Source: Verrucomicrobiota bacterium (GTDB lineage: Bacteria; Verrucomicrobiota; Verrucomicrobiia; Opitutales; Intestinicryptomonadaceae). Taken from it: a DNA stretch of 25,116 nucleotides. Made by a program: the position numbers and the translations under genes. A model generated the notes under the pieces. That model saw only the letters and a list, made by a program, of their open reading frames with translations. It had not been told where the DNA came from and ran no database searches. Below, one piece after another: positions 14,986 through 23,291 of this stretch. Positions within the stretch are counted from its first letter, which is position 1; each line of letters starts with the position of its first letter. The stretch spans positions 1 through 25,116 of the forward strand of contig JAEXGH010000014.1 in assembly GCA_023450935.1 (NCBI GenBank), read 5' to 3'.

Positions 14986-15618
14986 TTATTGATATAGTTT
15001 ATTTGTTTTTATGTATGAAATGACATCGGAATCCAGCGCGGCGCGCGTGTCGTTTCCCGCCGCAATATCGGCGCGGATTGACGTTGAGGAAACGTCCATC
15101 GGCGCGAAATCGAGAAAGTCTATGCGGGCGTTTTTCGGCAAAGAACCGTCTTTTAGCGGGCAATGCGGACGCCCCGCGCACGCGAAGCGGACAATTTTAC
15201 AGAGGCTTTCTATGTCGCGCCAAGCCGACAATTTTCCGATGTGGTCGGAGCCGATTATCCAAACCAAGTCGGCGTTCGGGTATTTTTCTGCGAGGTATCG
15301 GGCGGTGTCGATTGAGTAGCTGACGCCTTCGCGCGAAAGTTCGAACGGCTCAATCCGCCAGTCGAAATCGAGCTTTTCGGCGCAAATGCGCAACATTTCC
15401 GCGCGCTGCCGCCCCGTGGCGCAAGCAACGTTTGTTTTCAGCGCAGCCTGCCGCGCGGGCACGAATAAAAGTCTGTTTAGCCCGCACTGGGCAAACGCGG
15501 CTTTCGCAAGTTCGATATGCGCCTTGTGCGGAGGGTCGAAACTTCCGCCGAGTATGCCTACTGTGTATTTTCCGCTCAATTCGGGATAAAAGTTTCGCGT
15601 TTTGACCGAAAAAAGCAA
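14986..15618 (-). CDS. nadD: Nicotinate-nucleotide adenylyltransferase NadD
   Basis: The 210-residue protein makes nicotinate adenine dinucleotide from NaMN and ATP in NAD synthesis. GGSFDPPHKAH near residue 24 is the nucleotidyltransferase (T/H)xGH-type motif. IGSDHIGKLSAWRD and the terminal 'SSTSIRADIAAG' (ISST-x-(I/V)R motif) complete the family signature. A TTG at 15618 is the longest start and was kept; it has no SD, and conserved sequence only begins at YTVGILGG (about residue 18), so a later TTG near residue 14 is possible. It is divergent from the ROK kinase (57 bases between starts) and followed directly by rsfS, the usual nadD-rsfS pair. Confidence 0.92.
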   Translation of the reverse strand: MLFSVKTRNFYPELSGKYTVGILGGSFDPPHKAHIELAKAAFAQCGLNRLLFVPARQAALKTNVACATGRQRAEMLRICAEKLDFDWRIEPFELSREGVSYSIDTARYLAEKYPNADLVWIIGSDHIGKLSAWRDIESLCKIVRFACAGRPHCPLKDGSLPKNARIDFLDFAPMDVSSTSIRADIAAGNDTRAALDSDVISYIKTNKLYQ

Positions 15619-15674
15619 CTTTTAATTTGTATTTTACACAAAACGTGCCAAGATTCCGGACATTAATCGTATAT

Positions 15675-16625
15675 ATGAAATACTCAATCGGCATAGACAT
15701 AGGCGGAACCAACACAAAGTTGGGAATCGTTGACGAAAAGGGAGCGGTTTTGAAACGCCACGAATTTAAAACAACCGACTACGGCGACTTTGCGTCGTAT
15801 ATGGAGGGGCTTAAAAGCGCGATAAAAGTTTTGACCTCCGCCCACCGCGGCGAATGCGTGGGTATCGGCTTGGGCGCGCCAAATAGCAACTACTACACTG
15901 GCACGATTGACTATGCCGTAAACCTCCCCTTCGGCGACCACGCCCCCATCGTCAAAAACTTGCGCGACGAGTTCGGCTTCAAGCATGTCTATGTAAGCAA
16001 CGACGCCAACGCAGCGGCAATGGGCGAAAAAGTCTACGGCGGCGGCAAAAACCTAAAGCATTTCATTGTAATCACGCTCGGCACGGGGCTGGGCTCGGGA
16101 ATAATAATTGACGGGCAGCTTCTGCTTGGCGCGGACGGCTTGGCGGGCGAGCTCGGGCATGTTTGTGCAGTTCCCAACGGAAGAATCTGCGGCTGCGGAA
16201 AGCGCGGCTGTCTGGAAACATACGCTTCGGCAACGGGTATAAAAAGAACGTATCTTGAAATGCTCTCCAAATACAACGGGAAATCGACTATCGCGCACAA
16301 AACGTGGGACGAACTCGACGCCCGCGTTATCGAAGACGCCGCGCGCGCAGGCGACAAGGCGGCTATCGAAACATACAAAATTACGGGATCGATTCTGGGA
16401 AGATGCCTCGCCGACTTTGTGCATTTCTCGCGCCCTTCCACAATATTCCTGTTCGGCGGCCCTGTCAAAAGCGGCGACCTCATTTTCAAGCCCACGCGCG
16501 CCGCGCTCGAAAAGAACCTCATGCCGAATTTCAAAGGCAAAGTCCAAATCCTGCCCTCCGAACTCCCCGCCAGCGACGCCGCCATTTTGGGCGCGTCGGC
16601 AATGGTCTGGAGCGCAATGGAATAG
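15675..16625 (+). CDS. ROK-family sugar kinase (glucokinase-like)
   Basis: The 316-residue protein has the ROK layout: ATP-binding SIGIDIGGTNTKLGIVDEKG at the start, GIGLGAPN, then the sugar-binding/catalytic DANAAAMGEKVYGGGKNLKH. LGTGLGSGIIIDG follows, and the zinc motif is GELGHVCAVPNGRICGCGKR with GCLE just after it. The C-terminal phosphate loop lies in IFLFGGPVKSGD. It probably phosphorylates glucose or a related aldose or amino sugar; the exact substrate cannot be read. I chose the ATG at 15675 rather than 15627 because the fold begins there. The gene is divergent from nadD and has its own terminator. Confidence 0.92.
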   Translation: MKYSIGIDIGGTNTKLGIVDEKGAVLKRHEFKTTDYGDFASYMEGLKSAIKVLTSAHRGECVGIGLGAPNSNYYTGTIDYAVNLPFGDHAPIVKNLRDEFGFKHVYVSNDANAAAMGEKVYGGGKNLKHFIVITLGTGLGSGIIIDGQLLLGADGLAGELGHVCAVPNGRICGCGKRGCLETYASATGIKRTYLEMLSKYNGKSTIAHKTWDELDARVIEDAARAGDKAAIETYKITGSILGRCLADFVHFSRPSTIFLFGGPVKSGDLIFKPTRAALEKNLMPNFKGKVQILPSELPASDAAILGASAMVWSAME

Positions 16626-16651
16626 TTTTTCTTCGGAAATTTCCGCATAAA

Positions 16652-16682
16652 ACGGCCCGACAAGCGCGGGTCGTTTTTTTTT
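16652..16682 (+). terminator. Terminator of the ROK kinase gene
   Basis: ACGGCCCG (16652-16659) pairs with CGGGTCGT (16667-16674), followed by a run of about nine T residues. Confidence 0.85.
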
Positions 16683-16721
16683 GCGCACATAATCATAATC
16701 TGCGGAACGCCTCTCAAAAAC

Positions 16722-16733
16722 TTAGTATACTAA
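16722..16733. promoter_or_regulatory. Palindromic operator candidate TTAGTATACTAA (site 1)
   Basis: This perfect 12-bp palindrome sits 40 bases before the fusion gene. It is followed five bases later by TTGACA. The identical palindrome, with the same downstream TTGAC at the same distance, precedes the GH5-like gene at 20336-20347. A GTATAC-centred palindrome is typical of some GntR/FCD-type sites, but the regulator is not identified. Confidence 0.75.
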
Positions 16734-16738
16734 TTTTC

Positions 16739-16765
16739 TTGACAAAAAATTTCCGCCGTAAAAAT
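16739..16765 (+). promoter_or_regulatory. Candidate promoter of the WbsX-esterase gene
   Basis: TTGACA (16739-16744) is followed by GTAAAAAT (16758-16765), similar in arrangement to the leuS leader. The spacer is short (14-15 bases). Alternatively TATACT inside the palindrome (16726-16731) acts as -10. Confidence 0.4.
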
Positions 16766-16773
16766 GTTGTTGT

Positions 16774-18789
16774 ATGAGAAGAAAGGCAATAGCATTTATA
16801 TCCATATTGTCCGCAGTGTTTTTCGGCGGAATTTTAGGTAGCACGGCGGCGGAAAAGCCGCAAAAGACGGAGGTAGTTTGCGTGTATTATCCGCATTGGC
16901 ACGTCTACCCGCAGGGCGAAAAATGGTTCGGCAAAAACTGGACTGAATGGGAGTTTGTAAAAACCGCCAAGCCGCGCTTCAAGGGGCACAAGCAGCCGAT
17001 AAAGCCGCTGCTGGGGTATCTTGACGGCAAATCGCCCGAAGACGTTGGCAAGGAAATAGAGCTTGCCGCAAACAGCGGAATAGACGTGTTTTTGTTCGAC
17101 TGGTATTTCTACGGCGACGGAATTCAGACAATGTCGGAATCGCTCGAAGAGGGCTTTTTGAAGGCGTCGAACAGCGACAAAATGAAGTTTGCGATAATGT
17201 GGTGCTATCACGACCGCAGCAACCAGTTCCGCCCCGAATACGGCAAGCCGCGCCAAATGCTGCAAAAGCTTTCGCGCACGCCGGAAGAGTTTTTGAACGC
17301 TGTCGAGTATTGCGCAAAAAACTATTTCACAAAGCCCGGATATTGGCACATCGACGGCAAGCCCTACTTCTGCGTGTACGAAGCCGAGAGATTTATGCGC
17401 GATATGGGCGGCGCGGATAAAGTGTGCCAGCTGCTCAAAAAAGCCGACGCAATAGCCGCAAAATACGGCTTCAAATCCGTCCACTGGGCGGCTATGGGAA
17501 AAGACGGCGGGGCGCTTTTGCGCGGCGGGTTCGATTCGTTCTCGCAATACATCGTTGCGCCGTGGTACTTGCCTAATTATAAAAAATTATCTGACGATAA
17601 AAAATGGGTGTACGAATATTCCGAAGTCGCCGACGTCCATCTAAAAGTTTGGGAAAATTCGGGCAAATCCGCGCTGCCGTATGTGCCGATAGTTTCCTCG
17701 GGCTGGGATTCGTCGCCGCGCGCGCGCCTCGAAACCGCGTTTCCGTGGGCAAAGGAGGAATATCCGTATTGCTCGATAGTCAAAAACAATACGGGCGACA
17801 AGTTTGAAAAACTGCTCCGCGAGGCAAAAATGTTTGCGGAAAAATCGCAAAAATCTCCGCGCGCCGTTTTAATCAATGCTTGGAACGAATACACGGAAGG
17901 CTCGTTCCTGATTCCCACCGCTCGCGACGGCGATTCAATGCTCCGAGCCATAGCCGCCGTGTTCGGACGCCGCCCCGCCGACAAATACGTTTTCGGCGAC
18001 GCCACAACAAAGAAGCTCTACACCGCGCCCGCCGCAACGTTTGAAAACCTCTCCTACGGAACGCACCACAAGCAAAAACTCGACGTGTGGCTGCCCAAAA
18101 ACGCTACGGCAAAAACGCCCGCGGTAATCTACTTCCACGGCGGCGGCTGGACTGGCGGCGGCATTGTGGACAGAATCATAGCCGCGCAAATTCCGACGCT
18201 TCTTTCGCGGAGGGTTGCCGTTGTGTGCGCCGACTACCGCTTCATTCAGGACGCCCGCGACGCAAACATTTTTCCGCCCGTTTCCGCGCCGCTTGCCGAC
18301 GCTGTTTCGGCAATAAACTTTGTGAAATCAAACGCCTCAAAGTGGAATATAGACGCCTCCAAAATAGGCTTGGCGGGCGGTTCTGCCGGCGGGTGCTCCG
18401 CGCTTTATGCCGCGCTTTCGGGCAAGGCGGAAGTCGAATTTGTGGCGGCGTTTATTCCGCAGACATCGCTCGAGCCCGCGCAAATGCGCGCGTGGATTCC
18501 GGGAATCAACTACGGAGCGCCCGCGTTCGGCTTCGAAAGCTTCGATAAGTGGCTTAAAAACCGCGCCGAAGCGGAAAAATACACGGCGCAATATTCGCCC
18601 GCCGCCCTCGTGCCCGACGCGGCAAAACGCGGCATTAAGACAAAGTTTGCGCTTTTCTACCCGAACGCAACGCTCGACGCCACGCACTCGGAAAAATTCG
18701 GCGAACGCTTCAGCGAAATATGCCGCGCAAACGGCATTCCCTGCAAACTCGTCCGCGGCGAATTCGACATTTCCTCCTGTCTGGAATAG
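16774..18789 (+). CDS. WbsX/GH99-like domain fused to an alpha/beta-hydrolase esterase domain
   Basis: The 671-residue protein has a signal peptide (cut near STAAE, residue 26). Residues 33-400 form a WbsX/GH99-like barrel: VVCVYYPHWHVYPQGEKWFG, NWTEWEFVKTA, IDVFLFDWYFYGDG, and the signature NAWNEYTEGSFLIPTARDGD around 368. Residues about 420-671 are an alpha/beta hydrolase of the carboxylesterase type, with oxyanion HGGGW (H455) and nucleophile GGSAGG (S537). I do not find the expected C-terminal Asp...GHG catalytic histidine; the protein ends RGEFDISSCLE, so the domain may be truncated or shifted in frame. It is probably a secreted enzyme acting on an acylated polysaccharide. An operator-like palindrome precedes it. 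Confidence 0.82.
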   Translation: MRRKAIAFISILSAVFFGGILGSTAAEKPQKTEVVCVYYPHWHVYPQGEKWFGKNWTEWEFVKTAKPRFKGHKQPIKPLLGYLDGKSPEDVGKEIELAANSGIDVFLFDWYFYGDGIQTMSESLEEGFLKASNSDKMKFAIMWCYHDRSNQFRPEYGKPRQMLQKLSRTPEEFLNAVEYCAKNYFTKPGYWHIDGKPYFCVYEAERFMRDMGGADKVCQLLKKADAIAAKYGFKSVHWAAMGKDGGALLRGGFDSFSQYIVAPWYLPNYKKLSDDKKWVYEYSEVADVHLKVWENSGKSALPYVPIVSSGWDSSPRARLETAFPWAKEEYPYCSIVKNNTGDKFEKLLREAKMFAEKSQKSPRAVLINAWNEYTEGSFLIPTARDGDSMLRAIAAVFGRRPADKYVFGDATTKKLYTAPAATFENLSYGTHHKQKLDVWLPKNATAKTPAVIYFHGGGWTGGGIVDRIIAAQIPTLLSRRVAVVCADYRFIQDARDANIFPPVSAPLADAVSAINFVKSNASKWNIDASKIGLAGGSAGGCSALYAALSGKAEVEFVAAFIPQTSLEPAQMRAWIPGINYGAPAFGFESFDKWLKNRAEAEKYTAQYSPAALVPDAAKRGIKTKFALFYPNATLDATHSEKFGERFSEICRANGIPCKLVRGEFDISSCLE

Positions 18790-18823
18790 TAGAGTAGCAC
18801 GCGCTTTTGAAAGCAAAGCATAA

Positions 18824-18855
18824 AAAAGCGACACACCAGCCGATGTGCCGCTTTT
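18824..18855. terminator. Bidirectional terminator between convergent hydrolase genes
   Basis: AAAAGCGACACA (18824-18835) and TGTGCCGCTTTT (18844-18855) pair with one mismatch, giving A and T runs on either side. It serves both the gene ending at 18789 and the convergent gene ending at 18875. Confidence 0.85.
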
Positions 18856-18874
18856 AGTTTTGTTGTAGGGTAAA

Positions 18875-20308
18875 TTATTTCTCGGCGTGGATTGTAACAG
18901 AGCGCTTAAAACTCGGCAATTTTACACGCCCGTTTTCAATCTTCAAATTCACCCACTTGTCTTCCCAATCCAAATACGCGCGCGCTTTTGAAAATTCGCC
19001 GCCTATTGCCACGCACTCCCCATCGAGATCTTTTGCGGGAATGTTGTCGCGAAGTTCTGTGTGGATGTCGGAATTTTTGTCCCTGCACCACATAATGCTT
19101 TTTGTTGTTCCGCGCAAACCATACACGCGCAACGACTGCGTGTCGGCCCTAAACGGAACCGCCTTTTCCTTAGCGGCGTCGAAACCGGATATTGCATTTT
19201 TGAAAAGACCGAAATGACGCCACAAATTGTTCTTTTGAACGTAGGTATCCCAATACCAAATGTGTCCCGAACCTGCCGCTCCCGCAAAAAACGGGGCAAA
19301 AAGAGTGTCGTGCAAAATAATGCCCTCTTTGTCGGCGTCGTGTTCGGGCGATTTCCCCACCCAATTCGCCAACGCCACGCCCGACTCAGCAAGCAACACG
19401 GGCTTTTTCGGATTGCGTTTGAGCACACGCGTAACCGCCGTTTCCATACATACGTCCTGCGCACCCTCAACTTCGGGACAATTTTCCTGCGGCAAATTGT
19501 ATCTATGAATCTGGGCAATGTCGTCTTGTTCAATCAAATAAAACAATATTTTTTTGTCCATACTTTCGGGCGAACCGCAAAAACTGCCGTAGCTCTGGGT
19601 TACGAGGCTGTGGGGGAAACGCTTGCGCGCTTCAGCCAACATTTCCGCCGTCCAAGCCTTTTTAACTTCTTTTGACACGCCGAAAACAACATCGAATTCG
19701 TTCCACAACTCCCAAGCGAAAATCGCGGGATTGTCGGCGTAGCGTTTCGCATAAAAATCCATTCGCTTTTTGAACAAATCTTTGCCCTTGTCGGTTACGA
19801 AAAATTCATTGTTGGAGGTAAACGATCCGCCGAATTCCTTGAGATAAATTTTGCGTGTATAATGTTTGCCCGAAACGTTATGCGCGGGAGTATTTCCTTT
19901 CAATGTCAGAAAATGATGAAGGCACATTTTGATTTTTATTCCGCGGTCGCTACACATCTTGACGATTTTGTCAAGCCGCTTAGCTCGCGTTTCGTCGTAG
20001 ACACCTTCGGCAACTTCAGCTTCGGTGAAGTCGGAGCTTATCCAAATCCTTATAAAATTTCCGCCGTTTTTTGCGAGGTTGTCGAGCTGCGCCTGCACTT
20101 CCGCCAATGTTTCCTCCGCTTGAGTGCTGTCCCACTTAAACGGCGGCCAGCAGAAGTTCAACCCGTTGGGTATGTATGTTTCGCCGTTATCCAAAGCGAA
20201 ATAGGCATTGTGCGAATCAGACACCCCCACAAAACCCTCTTTCTTACACGCCGTAACCGCCGTAGCCAAGGCGAGCAAAGCCGATAAAATTACATTTTTC
20301 ACCATCAT
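18875..20308 (-). CDS. GH5-like glycoside hydrolase, predicted lipoprotein
   Basis: The 477-residue protein starts with a lipoprotein signal (KNVILSALLALATAVTAC, lipobox cysteine C21). Its barrel shows the clan GH-A/GH5 features: NFIRIWISSDF, then FAWELWNEFD with the probable acid/base E204, and PVLLAESGV with the probable nucleophile E308. Residues around 340-356 (GAAGSGHIWYWDTY) fit the substrate cleft. A C-terminal beta region of about 120 residues follows. It probably hydrolyses beta-mannan or beta-glucan; the exact substrate cannot be read. SD AAGGA lies before the ATG at 20308. The gene is convergent with the WbsX-esterase fusion and has the same palindrome in its promoter, suggesting co-regulation. 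Confidence 0.85.
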   Translation of the reverse strand: MMVKNVILSALLALATAVTACKKEGFVGVSDSHNAYFALDNGETYIPNGLNFCWPPFKWDSTQAEETLAEVQAQLDNLAKNGGNFIRIWISSDFTEAEVAEGVYDETRAKRLDKIVKMCSDRGIKIKMCLHHFLTLKGNTPAHNVSGKHYTRKIYLKEFGGSFTSNNEFFVTDKGKDLFKKRMDFYAKRYADNPAIFAWELWNEFDVVFGVSKEVKKAWTAEMLAEARKRFPHSLVTQSYGSFCGSPESMDKKILFYLIEQDDIAQIHRYNLPQENCPEVEGAQDVCMETAVTRVLKRNPKKPVLLAESGVALANWVGKSPEHDADKEGIILHDTLFAPFFAGAAGSGHIWYWDTYVQKNNLWRHFGLFKNAISGFDAAKEKAVPFRADTQSLRVYGLRGTTKSIMWCRDKNSDIHTELRDNIPAKDLDGECVAIGGEFSKARAYLDWEDKWVNLKIENGRVKLPSFKRSVTIHAEK

Positions 20309-20335
20309 AATATTCCTTTGTTTTAGTCAAAAAAG

Positions 20336-20366
20336 TTAGTATACTAATTTTTGTTTCCATAGTCAA
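20336..20366 (-). promoter_or_regulatory. GH5-like gene promoter with palindrome over the -10 (site 2)
   Basis: On the minus strand TTGACT (20366-20361) and TATACT (20343-20338) are exactly 17 bases apart. The -10 lies inside the palindrome TTAGTATACTAA (20336-20347). A protein bound there would block the -10, which suggests repression. The flanks also match site 1: CAAAAA upstream, five bases then TTGAC downstream. Confidence 0.75.
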
Positions 20367-20388
20367 CAAGAAAGCGGCAATATGCGCG

Positions 20389-21639
20389 CTATTTGAGAAT
20401 GTAAAGCCTGTCGTTTTTGCGGACTTTGGCGGGTACTTTCAGCGCGACTTTCTCGCCCTTGTGAGCGGCTTCAACGGGGCGTCCGTCGATTTGCATGCTG
20501 TCGGCTGTGAAAGACAAAAAGCCCGTTGTTTCGCCCTCAAGCTGGACGGTATCGCCTACGCGCACAGCGGAATCGTCAACGGAAATTTCCGCCACGGAAA
20601 TGCGAGAAAAGTAGTTGAGAACGTGCCCCAAAATGCGTTTTTTTGCAACCGCCTTGTTGCCCGATGAAATCCAGTCGCCAATCGGTTTTCCCATAAAAAA
20701 TCCGTCGGAAAAACCGCGGTTAAACGTTGTTTCAAGCGAAGAACAAAGTTCGCGCTTGAGCGCGCAGAAGTCTTCGGAAAAATTCTTTTTGCCGAAATTT
20801 TCCGCGCAGAAATCGAGCGCGCGGCGGTATGCGGAAACGGTCGCGGAAACGTAGGAAGCGTTGCGGTTGCGCCCCTCTATTTTGAGGGAATCTACGCCCG
20901 CGGCTATCAATTTTTCCAAGAAAGGAAGCGTCATCAAATCCTTCGGGCTTAGAACGTAATTCGCGCCGAGCGAAAATTGCGGCGCGCCCGCGGCGGTGTC
21001 GGTTATTCGGTATTCGCGTCGGCAGGGCTGAAGGCACTCGCCCCTGTTCGCGCTTTTGCCGCAGTAAAATTGCGACATAAAGCACCTGCCGCTGATTGAA
21101 ACGCACATCGCCCCGTGCGCAAACGCCTCGATTTTTATTTGCGCCGCCTCCGCCGCGCCCAAGCGTTTTTTCAACCCCGCGCGAATCGACTTTATCGAAT
21201 CAAGGGAGCACTCCCGCGCGAGCACGAAGCGGTTGACGCCGTAGTTTTTGTGAATGGAAGCAATCGCCGCCGCGTTTGAAACGCTCGCCTGAGTCGATAA
21301 AAATACTTCCACGCCGAGTTCGCGGGCAAGCTCAAGCACGGAGAAATCCCACGCAATAACGGCGTCAACGCCCGCTTTTTTAACCGCCTTGAGAATTTTT
21401 TCAAGGCGTTTGAGTTCGGAGTCGAAATAAATTGTGTTGAGCGTAAGATAGGATTTCGCGCCCGCCGCACGACACGCCTTGACCACCTTCGGGAGGTCGG
21501 ACAATTCGAAATTCTTCGCCCCAGCGCGCATATTGCTTCCGCGCAGACCGAAATAAACGGCGTCCGCCCCCGCGTTCAACGCAGCCGACAGACATATAAA
21601 ATCGCCCGCGGGCGACATCAGTTCGGGAATCCTTTTCAT
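20389..21639 (-). CDS. Peptidase U32-family protein (TrhP/RlhA-like)
   Basis: The 416-residue protein has the U32 TIM-barrel start (IPELMSPAGDFICLSAALNA, GADAVYFGLRG) and the family signature 'HGAMCVSISGRCFMSQFYCGKSANRGECLQPCRREY' at 175-210, with five cysteines (C179, C186, C193, C202, C206) able to hold an Fe-S cluster. 'SLKIEGRNRNASYVSATVSAYRRALD' is also typical, and a C-terminal beta-barrel region of about 80 residues follows. Despite the name, characterised members (TrhP/YegQ, RlhA) hydroxylate tRNA uridine-34 or 23S rRNA; which applies here cannot be decided. The start at 21639 has no strong SD. It is divergent from rpoN. Confidence 0.88.
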   Translation of the reverse strand: MKRIPELMSPAGDFICLSAALNAGADAVYFGLRGSNMRAGAKNFELSDLPKVVKACRAAGAKSYLTLNTIYFDSELKRLEKILKAVKKAGVDAVIAWDFSVLELARELGVEVFLSTQASVSNAAAIASIHKNYGVNRFVLARECSLDSIKSIRAGLKKRLGAAEAAQIKIEAFAHGAMCVSISGRCFMSQFYCGKSANRGECLQPCRREYRITDTAAGAPQFSLGANYVLSPKDLMTLPFLEKLIAAGVDSLKIEGRNRNASYVSATVSAYRRALDFCAENFGKKNFSEDFCALKRELCSSLETTFNRGFSDGFFMGKPIGDWISSGNKAVAKKRILGHVLNYFSRISVAEISVDDSAVRVGDTVQLEGETTGFLSFTADSMQIDGRPVEAAHKGEKVALKVPAKVRKNDRLYILK

Positions 21640-21806
21640 CTCAATTTTCTTGTTTTAATTCTGCCACAACCGCCCTGCGCCGCAACTAAATTTTTTATAA
21701 GGGGGGAAAACATCGGCAGATAAAGCCGATTACTGCAGCGTTTGGACGCGCCGTGCAAACATTAACAAATAAACAAATACACACCGGTTGCGCCGATTAC
21801 CAAAGC

Positions 21807-21834
21807 ATTATACAAAACTTTGACCGGCAAACAA
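21807..21834 (-). promoter_or_regulatory. Candidate promoter for the U32 gene
   Basis: A minus-strand TATAAT (21812-21807) has TTGTTT (21834-21829) 16 bases upstream. It would give a leader of about 160 nt. The 286-base gap 21640-21925 holds no gene I can see. A small hairpin ATTGCC-TAC-GGCAAT lies at 21841-21855. Confidence 0.5.
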
Positions 21835-21925
21835 AGGCACATTGCCTACGGCAATCGCCGCCGCTTTCGAAAGAATAAAAAACTTGAAATGGGGGAGTGA
21901 AAAAAATAGATTTAAGAGTGTTTTT

Positions 21926-23290
21926 ATGGAATATAATCTGAGCCAATCGCAGAAGACCGAACAGAGGCTGGCAATAACGCCCGCCCAGCAGCGAAGCTTG
22001 GAAATATTGCAGAAGGCGTCAACGGAACTTCAGGCCTATATAGCAAGGGAACTTGAAACAAACCCGCTGCTGGATATCGACGAAAACGACGACCCCGCGC
22101 CCGAAACAGTGGGAGCAGAAGAAGACGACGACGATTTCGACGCGGAAGACTTCGGCGAAACGTCGCCGCAAAAAGATGCCCAAACCCAGCAGGCAGCTCA
22201 TGATTTTCTGATAAACTCGCGCCCCGACAACGTTCGGCTCGGAGAAAAGCTCGTAAACGAAGCGCGAATGGACGCCCCTTCGGAAGAGATCGCCGCCGCG
22301 TTCGAATACCTCGTGGAGCTGCTCGATAGCCGCGGATTTCTGCCGCCGGACGCCGTGGAAAAAACGGTCGCGCAGGGGTTTGACAAAGACACCGCTCAGG
22401 CTGCATTGGAGCTTTTGCAAAGCAGCGAGCCCGCGGGCATAGGTGCGCGCGACATTCGCGAAGCCTTTTTGATTCAACTGGCGGCGAATAAAATGTCGAA
22501 CTCGCTTGCCGCGCGGATTTTGGAGGAGCATTTCGACCTCTTCCTGAAGCGGAGAGTGGACGAAATTGCAAAACTTGAAGGGCGTTCGATAGAAGACGTA
22601 GAAAACGCGATTTCGGAAATAGCAAAACTCAACCCTTCGCCCGCCTACGACTACACTGTTGACGAAGAAAATGTCCTCGTCCCCGATGTTGAATTTTTCC
22701 GCGAAAACGGCGTCTGGGACGCGCGCCTTACAAACAACTACATTCCGAAACTCAGAATAAACCCGTATTACCGCCAAATGGTCGCCGACGGGGAACTCGG
22801 CAAAGAGGCGCAGGCGTATGTGCGCGAGAAAATCCGCGACGGGAAATCGCTAATCGACGCCGTGCGCCAGCGGCAGGCCACAACGCTGAAAATAGCACGC
22901 GCAATCATAGCGCGCCAGCGCGATTTTTTCGAATCGGGCAGGCTCGCGCCGATGACGCGCCAAAATATCGCCGACGACATCGGCATGCACGCGGCAACCG
23001 TAAGCCGCGCCATTCAGTGCAAAAATGCCGACACGCCAATCGGGGTAATCCCGCTTGCAAACTTCTTCACAAACAGCGTGGAAAGCGGAAGCGCGGAGGC
23101 TGTTTCGTCGAACACGGTCAAGGAGAAAATTCGCGACATCATAACCTCCGAGGACGTATCCGCGCCGCTTAGCGACCAGAAAATCGGCGAAATGCTCTCC
23201 GCCGCAGGAATGGCCATAGCCCGCAGAACAGTGGCAAAATACCGCGAGGAGCTTGGCATTCCATCAAAAACATTAAGAAAAAGATTTTAA
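21926..23290 (+). CDS. rpoN: RNA polymerase sigma-54 factor RpoN
   Basis: The 454-residue protein begins with region I typical of sigma-54 (ITPAQQRSLEILQKAS, then ELETNPLLDID). An acidic stretch of about 35 residues follows (region II), then the core-binding domain, ending with a helix-turn-helix (RQNIADDIGMHAATVSRAI) and the RpoN box ARRTVAKYREELGI. It directs transcription from -24/-12 promoters with AAA+ activators; none is in the window. I chose the ATG at 21926 because the conserved sequence begins there. The longer frame from 21842 has only unconserved residues. There is one base to tsaB, so rpoN heads the rpoN-tsaB-alr-like operon. Confidence 0.96.
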   Translation: MEYNLSQSQKTEQRLAITPAQQRSLEILQKASTELQAYIARELETNPLLDIDENDDPAPETVGAEEDDDDFDAEDFGETSPQKDAQTQQAAHDFLINSRPDNVRLGEKLVNEARMDAPSEEIAAAFEYLVELLDSRGFLPPDAVEKTVAQGFDKDTAQAALELLQSSEPAGIGARDIREAFLIQLAANKMSNSLAARILEEHFDLFLKRRVDEIAKLEGRSIEDVENAISEIAKLNPSPAYDYTVDEENVLVPDVEFFRENGVWDARLTNNYIPKLRINPYYRQMVADGELGKEAQAYVREKIRDGKSLIDAVRQRQATTLKIARAIIARQRDFFESGRLAPMTRQNIADDIGMHAATVSRAIQCKNADTPIGVIPLANFFTNSVESGSAEAVSSNTVKEKIRDIITSEDVSAPLSDQKIGEMLSAAGMAIARRTVAKYREELGIPSKTLRKRF

Positions 23291-23291
23291 G

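Noticed and set aside
15630..15660. Sigma-54 -24/-12 promoter upstream of nadD
   Set aside because: On the minus strand TGGCACG occurs, but the -12 reads GTGT rather than TTGC, and nadD is housekeeping. Judged a chance partial match.
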